A stretch of DNA of 64,000 nucleotides from Paraburkholderia phosphatilytica (GCF_003443895.1 NZ_QQOA01000013.1:119260-183259); one strand, 5' to 3'; numbered from the stretch's first letter, positions 24,095 to 32,674 are shown. Notes: generated by a model from the sequence alone, not told the origin. Made by a program: numbers and translations.

Positions 24095-24142
24095 GTTTGC
24101 GGCGGTGACGAGACTCTTTCCATACGCAACGGCGACACGATC

Positions 24143-24919
24143 ATGGCCCCGGTTCAACCCCCGCTCGAACCTTCGAAGCTGTCTGAAGCGGACGTGCAGG
24201 CATTCGCCGACGGCCGGCTGTCGCCCGAGCGCGCGGCCGAGGTCGAGCGCTATCTGCGCGGCCGCCCGGACGAAGCGCGTCGCGTTGCGTTCTACGGCCG
24301 GCTCAACGGGATGATGCAATCGAGCTTCGATCGTCGCGCCGACGCGGCTCATGCCGCGGTGCCGCCGCGCCTGCGGCGGCGGGCGGCGCTGATGGCCGTG
24401 CTGCACCGCTGGCTGCGGCCGGGGCTCGTCGCGCTGGCGGTGGTGCTGATCGCACTCTGCGCGACGGTGTTCGCGGTGCGCGTGCCGCAGCAACGCGTCG
24501 ACGATGCGGCGCTCGCCGCTCTGACTGCTGTGACACAAGGCGGCGGCGGTGGTCCGACGGATAGCGCGGAGATCGCCGCGCCGGATCTGTCGCGCGCGGG
24601 TATGCGTGTGCAGTCGACCTTCCAGGCGCGCGTCGGACCGCTGCGCCATGCCGACGGCGTCGTCTATCGCAACACGTACGGTCAGCCGGTGGTGCTGCTG
24701 CGCGTCGAAGATCCGACTTCGCGAGCGAATCCGCAATGGCGTGCATTGCGGGCCGGCGACGATCGTCTGCTGATGTGGACGAGCGGCCATACGCGCTACG
24801 TGCTGGCCGGCCGGGCGAACACGCACGGACTGATGCAGGCGGCGGATCTGCTGACGCTCGGTTCATCGCTGATGTCGCGTGTGCCGCACGCCGATGCGGC
24901 GTCGGGAAGCAAGCCATGA
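24143..24919 (+). CDS. Transmembrane anti-sigma factor (first of two)
   Basis: 258 residues. The cytoplasmic N-terminal part with LSEADVQAFADGRLSPERAAEVERYL resembles ECF-binding anti-sigma domains. One transmembrane helix (about 93-115) precedes a periplasmic domain of about 140 residues. Its N-terminal motif is closely similar to that of the second anti-sigma gene two genes downstream. The ribosome site is weak. It precedes the sigma factor by 36 bp. The function is inferred from the domain and position. Confidence 0.8.
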   Translation: MAPVQPPLEPSKLSEADVQAFADGRLSPERAAEVERYLRGRPDEARRVAFYGRLNGMMQSSFDRRADAAHAAVPPRLRRRAALMAVLHRWLRPGLVALAVVLIALCATVFAVRVPQQRVDDAALAALTAVTQGGGGGPTDSAEIAAPDLSRAGMRVQSTFQARVGPLRHADGVVYRNTYGQPVVLLRVEDPTSRANPQWRALRAGDDRLLMWTSGHTRYVLAGRANTHGLMQAADLLTLGSSLMSRVPHADAASGSKP

Positions 24920-24955
24920 GCGCAACCTCGGGGCAGGCTCGAAGAGGGAAGCACG

Positions 24956-25474
24956 ATGGCCGTCCGTGACGAGATGATGGAGCACGTGCCGCGGCTGCGC
25001 CGCTATGCACGCGCGCTGATCAACAACCGCGATCTGGCCGACGATCTGGTGCAGGACACGCTCGAGCGCGGCCTGCGTAACGCCGCGCAGTTCAGGCCCG
25101 GCACCGATCTGCGCGCGTGGCTCTTCACGATCATGCACAACGTGTTCGTGAATCAGGTGCGCAAGCCGTCGGGGCATGCGGTGCACGTGTCGGTCGACGA
25201 CGATAGCGTGGCTGAGAGCGAATTCGCGGTGAGCGGCAACCAGGCGCAATCGCTGGAAGTGCGGGATCTCGACTACGCGTTGCAGCGGTTGCCGGCCGAG
25301 CAGCGCGAAGTCGTGCTGCTGGTGGGACTGGAAGAGATGAGTTATGCGGAAGTGGCCATCGCGCTCGATGTGCCGATCGGCACCGTGATGTCGCGGCTGT
25401 CGCGTGGACGGGAGCGGCTGCGCGCGCTGATGGCGGGCTCGCAGCCGAGCGCGAAACTGAAGGTGGTGCGATGA
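24956..25474 (+). CDS. ECF-subfamily RNA polymerase sigma factor
   Basis: 172 residues with only sigma regions 2 and 4. Region 2 carries RYARALINNRDLADDLVQDT and LRAWLFTIMHNVFVNQVR; region 4 carries LPAEQREVVLLVGLEEMSY and the helix-turn-helix IGTVMSRLSRGRERLR. AGAGG lies 8 nt before the ATG. It sits between two anti-sigma genes and overlaps the second by 4 bp. The divergent peroxidase/b561 genes and the shared GGAATA/CGTT motifs suggest an oxidative or envelope stress regulon; the inducing signal is not visible. Confidence 0.93.
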   Translation: MAVRDEMMEHVPRLRRYARALINNRDLADDLVQDTLERGLRNAAQFRPGTDLRAWLFTIMHNVFVNQVRKPSGHAVHVSVDDDSVAESEFAVSGNQAQSLEVRDLDYALQRLPAEQREVVLLVGLEEMSYAEVAIALDVPIGTVMSRLSRGRERLRALMAGSQPSAKLKVVR

Positions 25475-26370
25475 ACGAGCAACCCACGCCGATCACCGAC
25501 GAAGAACTGCACGCGTATGTCGACGGCCTGCTCGACGGGCCGCGCCGCGACGAGATCGAACGTCAGCTCGAGCGCAACGAGGAACTGGCCGCGCGCGTCA
25601 GCGATTATTTTTCGCTGAACAACATGCTGCACGAGCGCTATGACCGCGTGCTGAGCGACCCGTTGCCGGCACGCCTGAAGCTGCCGGCGAAGCGGCGCTG
25701 GCTCGACGCGGCGAACTGGCCGCAGTTCGCGGGGCTGGCCGCGGCGCTGGTGCTCGGCATTGGCATCGGCGTCGGGACCAACATGGGGCGCGGCTTGGTC
25801 GACGACTTGCAGGGCGGCGCGGTATCGTCGGATGGATCGGCGACGCGGCCGGTCAGCTTCGATCCGACCATGCAGTTCGCGCGGCAGTCCGCGATCGCGC
25901 ACGTGATGTACGCGCCGGACGTGATCCGCCCGGCCGAGATCACGGTGGACCAGGAGCAAGACCTCGTGCGCTGGGTGTCGCAGAAACTCGGCACCGACGT
26001 GCATCCGCCGCTGTTATCGCGCGTGGGCTTCGAACTGATTGGCGGACGCCTGTTGCCCGGCGACGACGGGCCGGTCGCGCAGTTCATGTACAACGACGCG
26101 CACGGCCAGCGCGTGACGCTGTGCATCTCGCATCGCAAGATCAGCACCGACGTGACCGCGTTCAAGCTGTACATGGACGGGCCGGTGAACGTGTTCTACT
26201 GGATCGACGGCGACTTCGGCTATGCGGTGTCGGGCGCGATCGACCGCAAGGAACTGCTCGAGCTTTCGCACGACATCTATGCGCAGCTGACGATGGAAGG
26301 TGGACCGGTAGCAGCTGGCGCCGCGTCTTCCGCGTCGCCGGCTTCACCGGCGAAGGATGCGACTGACTGA
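25471..26370 (+). CDS. Transmembrane anti-sigma factor (second)
   Basis: 299 residues. The N-terminal ITDEELHAYVDGLLDGPRRD resembles the same stretch of the first anti-sigma protein. A transmembrane helix (about 78-100) precedes a periplasmic C-terminal domain of about 195 residues that differs from the other protein's. The start ATGA overlaps the sigma gene stop, so sigma and anti-sigma are made in step; this is probably the cognate inhibitor. The tail (GAASSASPASPAKDATD) is low complexity. Confidence 0.85.
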   Translation: MNEQPTPITDEELHAYVDGLLDGPRRDEIERQLERNEELAARVSDYFSLNNMLHERYDRVLSDPLPARLKLPAKRRWLDAANWPQFAGLAAALVLGIGIGVGTNMGRGLVDDLQGGAVSSDGSATRPVSFDPTMQFARQSAIAHVMYAPDVIRPAEITVDQEQDLVRWVSQKLGTDVHPPLLSRVGFELIGGRLLPGDDGPVAQFMYNDAHGQRVTLCISHRKISTDVTAFKLYMDGPVNVFYWIDGDFGYAVSGAIDRKELLELSHDIYAQLTMEGGPVAAGAASSASPASPAKDATD

Positions 26371-26466
26371 CGCGTGTTGCCTGCCTGTTTCGAGAGGCTG
26401 ACGGCGGCTGGCGGCTGCGTATAATTGCGGCCCTGGCAGCCGGCAGTCGACGAACGGGAGAGGGTC

Positions 26467-26877
26467 TTGCGAGCAGTAGTTCTGGCAGTAGCAGTGGTGA
26501 TGACGTGTAGTTCCGGCGCCGCATTCGCGGCGTATCAGGAAGTGTGGAATCCGCCTGAAGCGATGGCGAAGAAGCCGGTTGTGCGGTCGCATGCGAAGGT
26601 TGCGGCGGCGCATGGGCCCGCGCATGCGCATGCGGTTGCCAAGGCGCCTGTGCATGCTTCCGCGAAGACGCGGGCGCATGCTTCTGCTTCTTCTCATTCG
26701 TTGGCCAAAGCGCCGCACGGCGCGAAAAATACGCACGTCGCGGCGACTGCACGGGAGTCGCATGCGAAGGCTTCATTGGCGCAGACGTCAGCGCCAACGC
26801 ATCACGCAGTCGGAAAGCCGCGCCCGGGTGTGGCTGCAGCGAAGCCTGCGCGCGCCGAGCCGCCGATCATCAGCTGA
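26467..26877 (+). CDS. Small secreted Ala/His/Lys-rich protein, unknown function
   Basis: 136 residues from a TTG start preceded by GGGAG; translation then gives a clean signal peptide (RAVVLAVAVVMTCSSGAAFA) with likely cleavage before AYQEVW. The mature protein is low complexity, rich in Ala, His, Lys and Ser, with repeated HA dipeptides. A frame start further upstream (26425) would bury the signal peptide. I do not recognise a family. The His-rich mature part could bind metal or nucleic acid, but this is speculation. It follows the second anti-sigma gene by 96 bp and may share its transcript. Confidence 0.6.
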   Translation: MRAVVLAVAVVMTCSSGAAFAAYQEVWNPPEAMAKKPVVRSHAKVAAAHGPAHAHAVAKAPVHASAKTRAHASASSHSLAKAPHGAKNTHVAATARESHAKASLAQTSAPTHHAVGKPRPGVAAAKPARAEPPIIS

Positions 26878-26924
26878 CGTTGACGTCGCGTGTTCTGAGG
26901 CTGCTTAAGCCCGAATAAAAGATT

Positions 26925-27722
26925 TCAGATCGTGGAGTGCGACGCGGGCGGGAGCGCTGGCGCGCTGTCTTCGTCGTGGGTCTGAGTCTGAGGGAAGGGC
27001 GCCGGCACCGACGGCGCATGCACCGGCGCGTAGCCATAGCCGGCTTTCCAGCGCGCGCGGATATACGGCCGTTCGTGCCCCGACATCTTCAGCGCGATGT
27101 GCGTGACCCAGCGCTGCGTCGGCACCTGCACGCCGTGTAGCGTGAAGGCCAGCATCGCGAGGCTCGCGGCCACCGGCCACGCCGGCATGTCGCCCGGTTG
27201 CGCGTGCCAGTGCCAGCACACGAACAGCAGCGCCGTCAGCCCGCCCACCACACAGCCCGCCACGGCTTCAGACGGCGAATGGGCCGCGAGCACTACTCGC
27301 GACAAGCCCACCGCAACGCCAATCCCCAGTCCAAGCAGGACGCCCAGGATCCGCACGCTACGGCGTGCCGGCAACAGCACGAGAAACAGCGCGACCGGAT
27401 ACACCGTGGTGGACAGCGCCGCGTGCCCGCTGACGCCGGTGAAGTCGAGCGAACGCACGCCGACGCCCCAGCCGAGGAACGCGATTTTCGTGACCGTCAC
27501 GAGGCTCACGGCGATGCACAGCATCAGCAGCCAGCCGAACGCCATCCGCCACGTGTGGCCGAACCCCAGCCAGAACGCGATGGCGAGCGCCAGCGGCAGC
27601 GTCAGACCGGGGCCGCCGAAGCTGGTGATCGAGTACCACTGATGAAGGGAGAGACCTGACATAACCGTGATAACGACGCGAACGGCGCCACGAAACAGGG
27701 CGCGCGGCCTGGCGTTTGCCAT
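26925..27722 (-). CDS. PAP2 superfamily membrane phosphatase
   Basis: 265 residues with about six transmembrane helices. The PAP2 active-site blocks are visible as SGHAALSTTVYP and SRVVLAAHSPSEAVAG; the first block, usually KxxxxxxRP, is not clear, as there is only TKIAFLGWGVGVRSLD. The family dephosphorylates lipid phosphates or undecaprenyl pyrophosphate at the membrane. ATG 27722 was chosen; an in-frame TTG at 27782 would add 20 residues. The C-terminus (PSVPAPFPQTQTHDEDSAPA) is hydrophilic. Single gene. Confidence 0.8.
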   Translation of the reverse strand: MANARPRALFRGAVRVVITVMSGLSLHQWYSITSFGGPGLTLPLALAIAFWLGFGHTWRMAFGWLLMLCIAVSLVTVTKIAFLGWGVGVRSLDFTGVSGHAALSTTVYPVALFLVLLPARRSVRILGVLLGLGIGVAVGLSRVVLAAHSPSEAVAGCVVGGLTALLFVCWHWHAQPGDMPAWPVAASLAMLAFTLHGVQVPTQRWVTHIALKMSGHERPYIRARWKAGYGYAPVHAPSVPAPFPQTQTHDEDSAPALPPASHSTI

Positions 27723-28046
27723 GAGGCGGGCGCGCTTCCTCCGGTTCAACGCATCGGCCCGGTGCCGGGACGACAGTTGCAACGCAATACTTTGACAGTA
27801 TAGTCGGCGCGCTCACGGCTCAGGTGAACCGGGTGGGACACTTTGATCAACGCTGCCCCGCGGCATGCCGGATCTGCGTGCAACCGCCGCCCGGCGGGAC
27901 TTTGCCGGCCTGCACGATGGACCTCCAGCGCCTATCCTTGAATCCTGCCGACGCCGGACCGGGATTGATGTTATGGTGCAATGCACAACTCATCTCACAG
28001 GCTGCTTTTCCGGGCAGCTATCGGTCCCCTTTTAGGAGGTGCTCGG

Positions 28047-29204
28047 ATGACCAAAAGTCTGACGAAACTCTGGCTAGGCGGCCTGAAACGGCTGGTCGCC
28101 GCGCAGACGAAACCGCTGCGCACCACGACGAAACGCACTGACCGGCCGACGAAGGCGGTCGCCAAACCTTCCGCGAAGCTGCGCCGCGCAACTCGCGAGA
28201 AGGCCGCGCCTGCAACGCGCGAATCGCGGGTTCGGCCGCGCGCCGCTGCGTGGGCGGCGGGCTCGTGGGTCCGGTCGTTCCATTCGGCGCCGCCGGCGCC
28301 CGGGCGGCTCGTCAACCAGCTTTCGTACGCGCTCTACACGCCCGCGGCGAGCATCGGCAACGACATGCCGCTCGTCGTGATGCTGCATGGCTGTCAGCAG
28401 GATGCCGACCGGTTCGCCGAAGGTACGCGGATGAACCTGCTGGCCGACCGCTACGGATTCGCCGTCGTCTACCCGGAGCAGTCGAAGCACGCGCACGCGC
28501 ACCGCTGCTGGCACTGGTACGACGCCACGGATCACGCGGGCGGCTCGGAGGCGCGCGCGGTCGCGTCGCTCGTCGAGGCGCTGGTGGAGCGATATGGCTT
28601 CGATGGCGAGCGGGTCTACCTGGCGGGCATTTCCGCCGGCGCCGGCCTCGCGATGCTGCTCGCCGTGCAGTACCCGGAGCAGTTCGCGGCGGTCGCGCTG
28701 CATTCCGGACCCGCATTCGGCGAGGCGCATTCCGGCATCACCGCGATGGACGTGATGCGGCGTGGCGTGCGGCAATCGCCGGTGGCGCTGATCGATCAAG
28801 CCGTCGATATCGACGACTACCCGGGCATGCCGGCGGTGATCCTCACGGGCGATGTGGACCGGGTGGTGTCGCCGGCCAATAGCGAGCAGCTGACCGAGCA
28901 GTTTCTGCGTCTCAACGGATTCGTCGATGCGAAGGGCGCCAAACGCAACGGCGAAGCTCGCGAAGAGCGCAAGGCGGGCGTCATTACCCGCGACTATCTG
29001 CGGGGCGGCCGTCGGGTGGTCCGGCTGTGCCGCGTCCAGGGGCTCGGCCACGCCTGGGCGGGTGGCGACGAAGCGGTGCCGTTCCACTCGGCCAAAGGGC
29101 CGGATGCCAGTGCGTTGATCTGGGAATTTCTTCACTATCAGCGCCGCCCAGCCGAAGAAGTCGCGACGCGCCATGCCAAAAAGACGGCCGCCAGCGCGGC
29201 CTAG
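28047..29204 (+). CDS. Poly(3-hydroxybutyrate) depolymerase-family esterase
   Basis: 385 residues, alpha/beta hydrolase of the PHB depolymerase (esterase PHB) family, which cleaves polyhydroxyalkanoate or related esters. The oxyanion motif is LHGCQQDA near 114, with nucleophile Ser197 in AGISAGAG, Asp271 in TGDVDRVV and His335 in GLGHAWAGGD. The first 80 residues are very rich in Lys, Arg, Thr and Ala, with no obvious signal peptide. The start is fixed by AGGAGG 8 nt before ATG 28047; the frame is open 66 bp further up. Confidence 0.9.
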   Translation: MTKSLTKLWLGGLKRLVAAQTKPLRTTTKRTDRPTKAVAKPSAKLRRATREKAAPATRESRVRPRAAAWAAGSWVRSFHSAPPAPGRLVNQLSYALYTPAASIGNDMPLVVMLHGCQQDADRFAEGTRMNLLADRYGFAVVYPEQSKHAHAHRCWHWYDATDHAGGSEARAVASLVEALVERYGFDGERVYLAGISAGAGLAMLLAVQYPEQFAAVALHSGPAFGEAHSGITAMDVMRRGVRQSPVALIDQAVDIDDYPGMPAVILTGDVDRVVSPANSEQLTEQFLRLNGFVDAKGAKRNGEAREERKAGVITRDYLRGGRRVVRLCRVQGLGHAWAGGDEAVPFHSAKGPDASALIWEFLHYQRRPAEEVATRHAKKTAASAA

Positions 29205-29310
29205 TTCATCGCTGCGCCGCAGCGCGCAGTTCCGTCTGCCCCAGCGGGCATGAGGGTATGGCCAATTGACGCATTGCAGCAACACTCTATTTTGATGACT
29301 AGCTATCGCC

Positions 29311-29328
29311 TAGGGTTTTCCCTATAAT
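29311..29328 (+). promoter_or_regulatory. Promoter of DUF3563 gene with GGG-TTTT-CCC palindrome
   Basis: A consensus TATAAT (29323-29328) lies about 48 nt before the ATG. The palindrome TAGGGTTTTCCCTA (29311-29324) overlaps its 5' edge, placing it in the -10/-35 spacer, where a bound repressor would block RNA polymerase. No good -35 hexamer is visible, so an activator may be needed. Confidence 0.5.
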
Positions 29329-29375
29329 TCGGGTTATCCCTTAGTCGTAGCACCACACCAGATTAGAGGTTGACC

Positions 29376-29552
29376 ATGTACCTGCTGAGCCGCCTGTTCC
29401 TGTTCCTGACGAAAACCGCTGACGAACGCGCCAAGGAGCGCGCTGACGCCTACCTGGCCGAAGCCAGCGACCTGTACGACCTCGAATTCCGCATGCGCAA
29501 GATCGATCGCGAGTCGTCGCGTCGTCAGCCGGCGTGGATGGGCCCGTACTAA
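29376..29552 (+). CDS. DUF3563 family small protein
   Basis: 58 residues, matching the small DUF3563 family found in Burkholderia and relatives (MYLLSRLFLFLTKTADERAK, ending RRQPAWMGPY). It has a short hydrophobic N-terminus and then an amphipathic charged helix. Function unknown. ATG 29376 has AGAGG 6 nt upstream; the in-frame TTG two codons before is less likely. It has its own promoter and a clear terminator, so it is monocistronic. Confidence 0.85.
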   Translation: MYLLSRLFLFLTKTADERAKERADAYLAEASDLYDLEFRMRKIDRESSRRQPAWMGPY

Positions 29553-29580
29553 GCCCTTCCGGCCAGTCGATCTGGCCATC

Positions 29581-29613
29581 ACCGGACCCTGTCCTGCCGT
29601 CCGGTCTGTTTTT
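29581..29613 (+). terminator. Intrinsic terminator after DUF3563 gene
   Basis: The 7-bp stem ACCGGAC/GTCCGGT with an 11-nt loop is followed by CTGTTTTT. It lies 28 bp after the stop codon. A second small hairpin (GGCCAG/CTGGCC, 29561-29577) precedes it. Confidence 0.8.
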
Positions 29614-29709
29614 CTGTTCCGCTGTTCTGCTTCAAACTTTCGCAGTTCATCTGACGATGCGGATTCGCCGCATCGTTCGGGGTTTGCGGGAGCGTGTTAC
29701 TGAAGCACG

Positions 29710-31203
29710 TTACTGACCGTAGCGGGCAAGCGTTTTCTCACGTGCCGCTGCGTGATCCACCATCGGTTCCGGGTAGTTGTCGCCCAGCCTGACGCTCCAT
29801 TGCGCCAGTTGCTCCGCGCTCGCCAGCCATGGCGCGTGGACGTACTTCGGCGGCACGTCGGCAAGCTGCGGCAGGAACTGCTTGATGAAGCGGCCCTGCG
29901 CGTCGAATTTTTCCGACTGCGTCACCGGATTGAAAATCCGGAACCACGGTTGCGCGTCGCATCCCGTCGAAGCGGCCCATTGCCAGCCGCCGTTGTTGTT
30001 CGAAAAATCGAAGTCGTTCAATTGCAGCGCGAAATAGCGCTCGCCCAGATGCCAGTCGATGCCAAGGTCCTTCGTGAGGAAGCTCGCGGTGACCATACGC
30101 AGCCGGTTGTGCATGAAACCCGTCCGGTTCAGCTGCAGCATCGCCGCATCCACCAGCGGATAGCCGGTGCGTCCCTCGCACCATGCCGTAAACGCCGCAT
30201 CGGCTTTCGCGCCGGTTTCCCAGCGTAGTCCGTCGTATTCCGGCTTGAATGCCGCGCCTTCCGCGAGCCGCGGGTTGTAGTGCAGCACCATCGAGTAGAA
30301 GTCTCGCCAGATCAACTCGGACAGCCACGTCGCGGCGCCTTGTCCGTGCGGCTGCAACGACATCTCGTGCGCCATCCGCGCGAGCGTGCGGATCGATACC
30401 GTGCCGAAACGCAGATGCATCGACAGATGGCTCGTCGCGTTCATCGCCGGGAAATCGCGCTGTTCCGCGTAGCTTTCGATGCGCGTCTCGAACGCGTCGA
30501 ACAGATGCTGTGCGCCGGTCATCCCCGTCTTCAGTCCCAACTCCTTCAGGTCGCTGCGCGCGAAGCCCAGCTTCTCGAGTGTCGGCAATGGATGCTGATG
30601 CGACTTCGGCGGTCGCGCGAGATGCGCGTGGTACTTCTCGACCGGATGGGGCTTGAGGTCGAACGCGCTCACGGCCTTGAGCCAGGCCGTCTTGTACGGT
30701 GTGAAAACCGTGTACGGCTTGTTCTGCCCGGTCAGAATTTCGTCGCGCTCGAAAATGACCTGATCCTTGAACGTCAGCCACTCGCGCTGCTGTTCGTGCA
30801 GTCGTTCACGCACGGCATCGTCGCGTTCGATCGCCTGCGGCTCGTAGTCGTGATTCGCGAACACGGCTTCGACGCCGAGACGATCCGCGAGATTGGGAAT
30901 CTCATCGCGTGGGTCGCCGTGCTGCACGATCAGTCCGCCGCCCGCGTCGTGCAGCGCGTGGCCGAGCTCGTCGATCGTGTCCAGCAGGAAGTCGACGCGA
31001 CGGTCGCGCGCTTTGCCATCCGCATCTCGGCGGATCTCGATCAGCGGCTGCAGGATCGTCGTGTCGAACACGAACGCGCACCAGACTCGCTCGCAGTGCT
31101 TCAGCGCGTAGTACAGCGCCGCGTTATCTGTGTTGCGCAGGTCGCGGCGAAACCATACGAGTCCGGTTTCATACGATCGATCCAGGCGTCTCGGGAGAGT
31201 CAT
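29710..31203 (-). CDS. phrB: Deoxyribodipyrimidine photolyase
   Basis: 497 residues, DNA photolyase class I type. The N-terminal antenna domain begins GLVWFRRDLRNTDNAALYYA; the C-terminal FAD domain carries ATWLSELIWRDFYSMVL, GYPLVDAAMLQLNRTGFMHN and YFALQLNDFDFSNNNGGWQW. Light-driven repair of cyclobutane pyrimidine dimers is expected. Single gene, minus strand, facing the DUF3563 terminator. No partner genes. Confidence 0.93.
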   Translation of the reverse strand: MTLPRRLDRSYETGLVWFRRDLRNTDNAALYYALKHCERVWCAFVFDTTILQPLIEIRRDADGKARDRRVDFLLDTIDELGHALHDAGGGLIVQHGDPRDEIPNLADRLGVEAVFANHDYEPQAIERDDAVRERLHEQQREWLTFKDQVIFERDEILTGQNKPYTVFTPYKTAWLKAVSAFDLKPHPVEKYHAHLARPPKSHQHPLPTLEKLGFARSDLKELGLKTGMTGAQHLFDAFETRIESYAEQRDFPAMNATSHLSMHLRFGTVSIRTLARMAHEMSLQPHGQGAATWLSELIWRDFYSMVLHYNPRLAEGAAFKPEYDGLRWETGAKADAAFTAWCEGRTGYPLVDAAMLQLNRTGFMHNRLRMVTASFLTKDLGIDWHLGERYFALQLNDFDFSNNNGGWQWAASTGCDAQPWFRIFNPVTQSEKFDAQGRFIKQFLPQLADVPPKYVHAPWLASAEQLAQWSVRLGDNYPEPMVDHAAAREKTLARYGQ

Positions 31204-31408
31204 CGCGATTCGGGGTAGAGGTTGACCAGGGAGGGTGCGCTCGAAGATATCACTTGTAGCTGGAAATCTGTGTCATCAGTTGGCTCGTCGCGCAATAAAA
31301 GACGGCATTGCGTGACAGCAGGCGCCATGCCTCGCTGAAAACAGATCGAAAGTGACTCAATATGTCGACTCACTAGCGCGTTCCGGCGAGATCAATCGTC
31401 GCCACACC

Positions 31409-31447
31409 AAAGAAAACGCGGGCGTCGCCGTGTCGGCTACGCCCGCG
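31409..31447 (-). terminator. Intrinsic terminator after ohr
   Basis: On the minus strand the 9-bp stem CGCGGGCGT/ACGCCCGCG with a 13-nt loop is followed by TTTTCTTT, about 58 nt past the ohr stop. The rest of the 300-bp stretch between ohr and the photolyase gene shows no gene. Confidence 0.8.
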
Positions 31448-31504
31448 CATTTCGTTCGCTCAATTCGGCGGCTGGTGCACCCGGCCACCTCCGCGCTCGG
31501 CCCG

Positions 31505-31924
31505 TCAGTCGATCACAAGCCGAACATCGACGTTGTCACGCGTCGCGTTCGAGTACGGGCACACCTGATGCGCAGTGTCGACGAGCGTCTGGGCCGCTTC
31601 CGCCGACAGACCCGGCAGCGACACGCGCAGATCGATGTCGAGTGCAAAGCCGCCCTTGTCGTTCGGACCAATGCCCACTTCCGCCGTCACTGTCGTATCG
31701 GCCGGCAGCGTTTCCTTGCGCTGGCCCGCGACGAACTTCATCGCGCTCAGAAAGCACGCCGAGTAACCGGCGGCGAACAGCTGTTCGGGGTTGGTGCCCG
31801 CCGCGCCGGTACCGCCGAGCTCGCGCGGTGCGGCGAGCTTCACGTCGAGCGCGTTATCCGACGAAACGGCACGGCCGTCGCGGCCGCCGGTAGAGGTTGC
31901 AGAGGCCTTGTACAGAATGTTCAT
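31505..31924 (-). CDS. ohr: Organic hydroperoxide resistance peroxidase Ohr
   Basis: 139 residues, OsmC/Ohr fold. It is a thiol peroxidase for organic hydroperoxides, with the two catalytic cysteines in GYSACFLSAMK and HQVCPYSNATR. Starts MNILYKASATSTGGRDGRA as is usual for Ohr. It lies downstream of, and on the same strand as, its likely regulator gene ohrR, with 180 bp between them that holds an inverted repeat. A clear terminator follows. Confidence 0.95.
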   Translation of the reverse strand: MNILYKASATSTGGRDGRAVSSDNALDVKLAAPRELGGTGAAGTNPEQLFAAGYSACFLSAMKFVAGQRKETLPADTTVTAEVGIGPNDKGGFALDIDLRVSLPGLSAEAAQTLVDTAHQVCPYSNATRDNVDVRLVID

Positions 31925-32036
31925 TGCGTGGCTCCGAGGTGGGTTCGACCGATACGCTCGCTAAAGATGAGCGCGTTCTTGACGCTGTGGCCGGGTTACC
32001 GGCAGGACTGCGTCGATTCGACAATTAAGATAGTAC

Positions 32037-32064
32037 ACAATTCATTAGTGTGCAAACGAATTGT
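32037..32064. promoter_or_regulatory. Candidate OhrR operator / ohr promoter region
   Basis: Perfect 7-bp arms ACAATTC and GAATTGT lie 14 nt apart in a markedly AT-rich patch between ohrR and ohr. ACAATT-type arms resemble OhrR sites known in other bacteria. A GTTTGC-16-TACTAT hexamer pair for ohr on the minus strand overlaps it, so OhrR binding here would block ohr. Confidence 0.5.
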
Positions 32065-32104
32065 TGCCGCGAACGGTTAGGCCCAGGCGAAGTCGATCGC
32101 AGGC

Positions 32105-32572
32105 TTACGATGCGTCTTGCTGTTCGTTCGATTCGTTGAGCGATGCGCGTAGCGTGTTCAGGTCTTCGCGCAGTCGGGTGAGGAAGTCGAGTTGCTGCCG
32201 GGTCGCGCAGAACATGGTGCCGGGCACATCGCGGGCGGAACGCTTGAGCGCACTGCCGGCCTTCGTCAGGCGGATGAACACGAGGCGTTCATCTTCGGTA
32301 CCGCGTACGCGTTCCACGTAGCCTTGCGCTTCGAGGCGCTTCAACAACGGCGTGACGGTTGCGGAATCGAGGTTCAGGCGCGCGGCGATCTCTTTGACCG
32401 TCACGTTGTCGCTCTCCCACAGCACCAGCATCGCCAGATACTGCGGATAGGTCAGGCCAAGCCGATCGAGCAGCGGCTTGTAGGCCTTCGTCATGGAGAG
32501 CGAGGTGGAGTAGAGCGCGAAGCAGAGCTGGTCGTCGAGCGTCAGCGGAAGGACGGGTGTGCGCTGGGTCAT
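32105..32572 (-). CDS. ohrR: MarR-family organic peroxide sensor OhrR
   Basis: 155 residues, MarR winged helix. The peroxide-sensing cysteine is in [12 protein letters not shown] (about residue 17) and the recognition region is [20 protein letters not shown]. Reduced OhrR represses ohr; oxidation by organic peroxide releases it. ATG 32572 gives the usual N-terminus, with AGGGACG upstream; the frame is open 66 bp earlier without family content. Confidence 0.92.
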   Translation of the reverse strand: MTQRTPVLPLTLDDQLCFALYSTSLSMTKAYKPLLDRLGLTYPQYLAMLVLWESDNVTVKEIAARLNLDSATVTPLLKRLEAQGYVERVRGTEDERLVFIRLTKAGSALKRSARDVPGTMFCATRQQLDFLTRLREDLNTLRASLNESNEQQDAS

Positions 32573-32674
32573 GGAGCGTCCCTGTTGAGTGTCACGCGAA
32601 TCGATCGCGTGCAAATCATCGTGCGAACATTGTCCCACAACGCCACACGCGTTGCCGCTCGACGGAAAACGAAG

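Noticed and set aside
26579..26908. Alternative Arg/Met-rich frame over the small secreted protein gene
   Set aside because: The other frame has a ribosome site and signal peptide; this one reads as frame-shifted repeats.
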